DNA from: Victivallales bacterium
Lineage (GTDB): Bacteria; Verrucomicrobiota; Lentisphaeria; Oligosphaerales; Oligosphaeraceae
Length of the DNA stretch: 5,498 nucleotides
NCBI GenBank assembly: GCA_017538465.1
Contig: JAFYIW010000296.1
Coordinates: forward strand, 1-5,498
Reading direction: 5' to 3'
Positions 4,556-5,498 of this stretch are shown here, piece by piece (within the stretch, counting starts at the first letter, position 1; every line of letters begins with the position of its first letter). The notes below the pieces were generated by a model. That model was not told where the DNA came from. It worked only from the letters and a program-made list of their open reading frames with translations, and searched no databases. Made by a program: the position numbers and the translations under genes.

Positions 4556-5498
4556 AAATGAGGCTCGCAATGCGCGCCGGGCGTTGACGGAGCCAACGCG
4601 GCGGCTTTTTGCGCGGGGCAATGCCTTCCTTGGCACGCAGGCGCCCATTCTCTGCGGGGCGATGACTTGGGTGAGCACGCCGAAGCTGGTGGCGGCCGTC
4701 ACCAGGGCCGGCGGCTTTGGCGCCTTGGCGGGCGGCAACATGCCGTCGGCTCTGCTGGACCAGGCCATCGGGGAGACGCGGACGCTGACGGGTGGCCGTC
4801 CCTTTGCCGTGAATGTGATTACTCTGGGGCCGGCCTACCAAAACCACCTGGATGTCCTGGAGAGGAACCCCCCGCCGGTCGTGGTCTTCGCCGGAGGGCT
4901 GCCGCGGGACACGGAGATTGCGCGGATGAAGGCGACGGGTGCCAAGGTGATGTGCTTTGCCTCCACGGAATCCCTGGCGCGGCGGCTGCTGGCCTTCGGC
5001 ACGGACGCGCTGATTCTGGAAGGCACGGAGGCCGGCGGACACGTCGGGCCGGTCTGCCTTGCCGTGCTGCTGCAGCAGGTTCTTTTCCATTTTGGCGACG
5101 AGGTGCCGATCTTCGTGGCCGGCGGAATCGGCACGGGGCGCCTGATGGCGCATCTGCTGATGCTGGGCGCCGCCGGTGTCCAGATGGGCACGCGCTTCGC
5201 GGTCGCGCGCGAATGCGAGACGCATCCGCGCTTCAAGGAGGCACTCTTCCGAGCCGCCGCCCGTGAGGCCCAGGCGACGGGGCAGTTCGATCCCGCGCTG
5301 CATGTGGTCGCCGTCCGTGCCCTGCGCAACGAGGGCACCCGGGATTTCGAACGGCTGCAGCTCGATCTCATCGCGATGCTCCAATCTGGCAAAATCGCCC
5401 ATGCGGATGCGCAAGCGCAAGTCGAGAATTTCTGGATTGGCGGGCTTCGTCGCGCTGCGGTGGATGGCGACGTGGAACATGGTTCCGTAATGGCGGGA
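4536..5498 (+). CDS. FMN-dependent nitronate monooxygenase / FabK-like (2-nitropropane dioxygenase) family protein, 3'-truncated by the window edge
   Basis: An open frame of 321 codons runs from the ATG at 4536 to the right edge without a stop. The protein is a TIM-barrel flavoprotein of the nitronate monooxygenase/FabK family, whose members oxidise alkyl nitronates or, as FabK, reduce enoyl-ACP in fatty-acid synthesis. Visible motifs in order: 'FLGTQAPILCGAMTWVSTP' (31-49, FMN-binding start of the barrel), 'AGGFGALAGGN' (58-68), 'PFAVNVI' (89-95), 'VVVFAGGLP' (115-123), 'ILEGTEAGGHVGP' (160-172) with the conserved active-site-region His169, 'PIFVAGGIGTGR' (191-202), 'GAAGVQMGTRFAVARECETHP' in two parts (211-231, FMN phosphate site), and 'GGLRRAAVDGDVEHGSVMAG' (302-321). 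Related proteins end some 20-45 residues after that last motif, so little is missing. The AGGLP motif, where S. pneumoniae FabK has TGAGNP, and the 'FLG..API.CGAMTWVS' opening suggest a nitronate-monooxygenase-like branch more than classical FabK; substrate unknown. GGAG at 7 nt and the 20-bp overlap with the protease gene argue for translational coupling. Confidence 0.9.
   Translation, partial: MPLASNENEARNARRALTEPTRRLFARGNAFLGTQAPILCGAMTWVSTPKLVAAVTRAGGFGALAGGNMPSALLDQAIGETRTLTGGRPFAVNVITLGPAYQNHLDVLERNPPPVVVFAGGLPRDTEIARMKATGAKVMCFASTESLARRLLAFGTDALILEGTEAGGHVGPVCLAVLLQQVLFHFGDEVPIFVAGGIGTGRLMAHLLMLGAAGVQMGTRFAVARECETHPRFKEALFRAAAREAQATGQFDPALHVVAVRALRNEGTRDFERLQLDLIAMLQSGKIAHADAQAQVENFWIGGLRRAAVDGDVEHGSVMAG

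Noticed and set aside
4552..4587. ATGA overlap at the protease stop, suggesting a downstream gene starting at 4552
   Set aside because: That frame reaches a stop after 11 codons. The real downstream frame starts at 4536 with GGAG at 7 nt and carries the flavoprotein motifs.
3899..5480. Two long minus-strand open frames (3899-4768 and 4542-5480) opposite prc and the FabK/NMO-like gene
   Set aside because: The plus strand carries clear family motifs through the same DNA, while the minus-strand translations are low-complexity, Arg/Gly/His-rich and domain-less.
1..5498. Hidden mobile element, CRISPR array, RNA gene or defence/toxin system
   Set aside because: No spaced direct repeats, terminal inverted repeats, transposase-like frames, tRNA-like cloverleaf or toxin-antitoxin-like small gene pair were seen. 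Intact housekeeping genes fill nearly all of the window.

Overview
The window reads as bacterial chromosomal housekeeping DNA, GC-rich (about 60% by eye) and almost fully coding. It comes from a Gram-negative, diderm-type bacterium: it encodes a lipoprotein diacylglyceryl transferase and a full-length periplasmic tail-specific protease. The protein variants (a GCLLNGCC-type Lgt, a strongly diverged DciA/DUF721 protein with an extended N-terminus, a Prc with a GDRSTHGKG lysine motif) make me think of the PVC group (Verrucomicrobia/Lentisphaerae/Kiritimatiellae-like), but that is a low-confidence inference and the sequence alone does not settle it.

Layout. Two transcription units diverge from a 103-bp intergenic region (1688-1790). 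Leftward (minus strand): a YggS/PLPBP-type pyridoxal-phosphate homeostasis protein (1007-1687), then after a 37-bp gap made mostly of a four-copy heptamer repeat, lgt (57-968), whose TGA stop overlaps by ATGA the start of a further gene that leaves the window at base 1. The 20 visible residues of that gene look like the front of an RluA/RluD-family pseudouridine synthase. Rightward (plus strand): a DciA/DUF721-family protein (1791-2267), a 745-residue C-terminal processing protease of the Prc/Tsp type (2318-4555), and a FabK/nitronate-monooxygenase-family flavoprotein (4536 to beyond the right edge) whose start lies inside the protease gene behind a good ribosome binding site.

How the genes relate. 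Lgt and Prc both belong to envelope biogenesis and quality control (lipoprotein maturation; periplasmic proteolysis). YggS handles PLP homeostasis, DciA is the predicted replicative-helicase loader, and the last gene is an FMN-dependent oxidase/reductase. The tight spacing suggests two operons, but the combination is a housekeeping mixture and not one pathway.

I found no mobile element, CRISPR array, tRNA or rRNA, and no convincing new multi-gene system. The points most worth a second look are the heptamer repeat that forms the lgt leader, the substituted active-site positions in Lgt, two small dyads in the divergent intergenic region, and a contrast between genes with and without a Shine-Dalgarno sequence.
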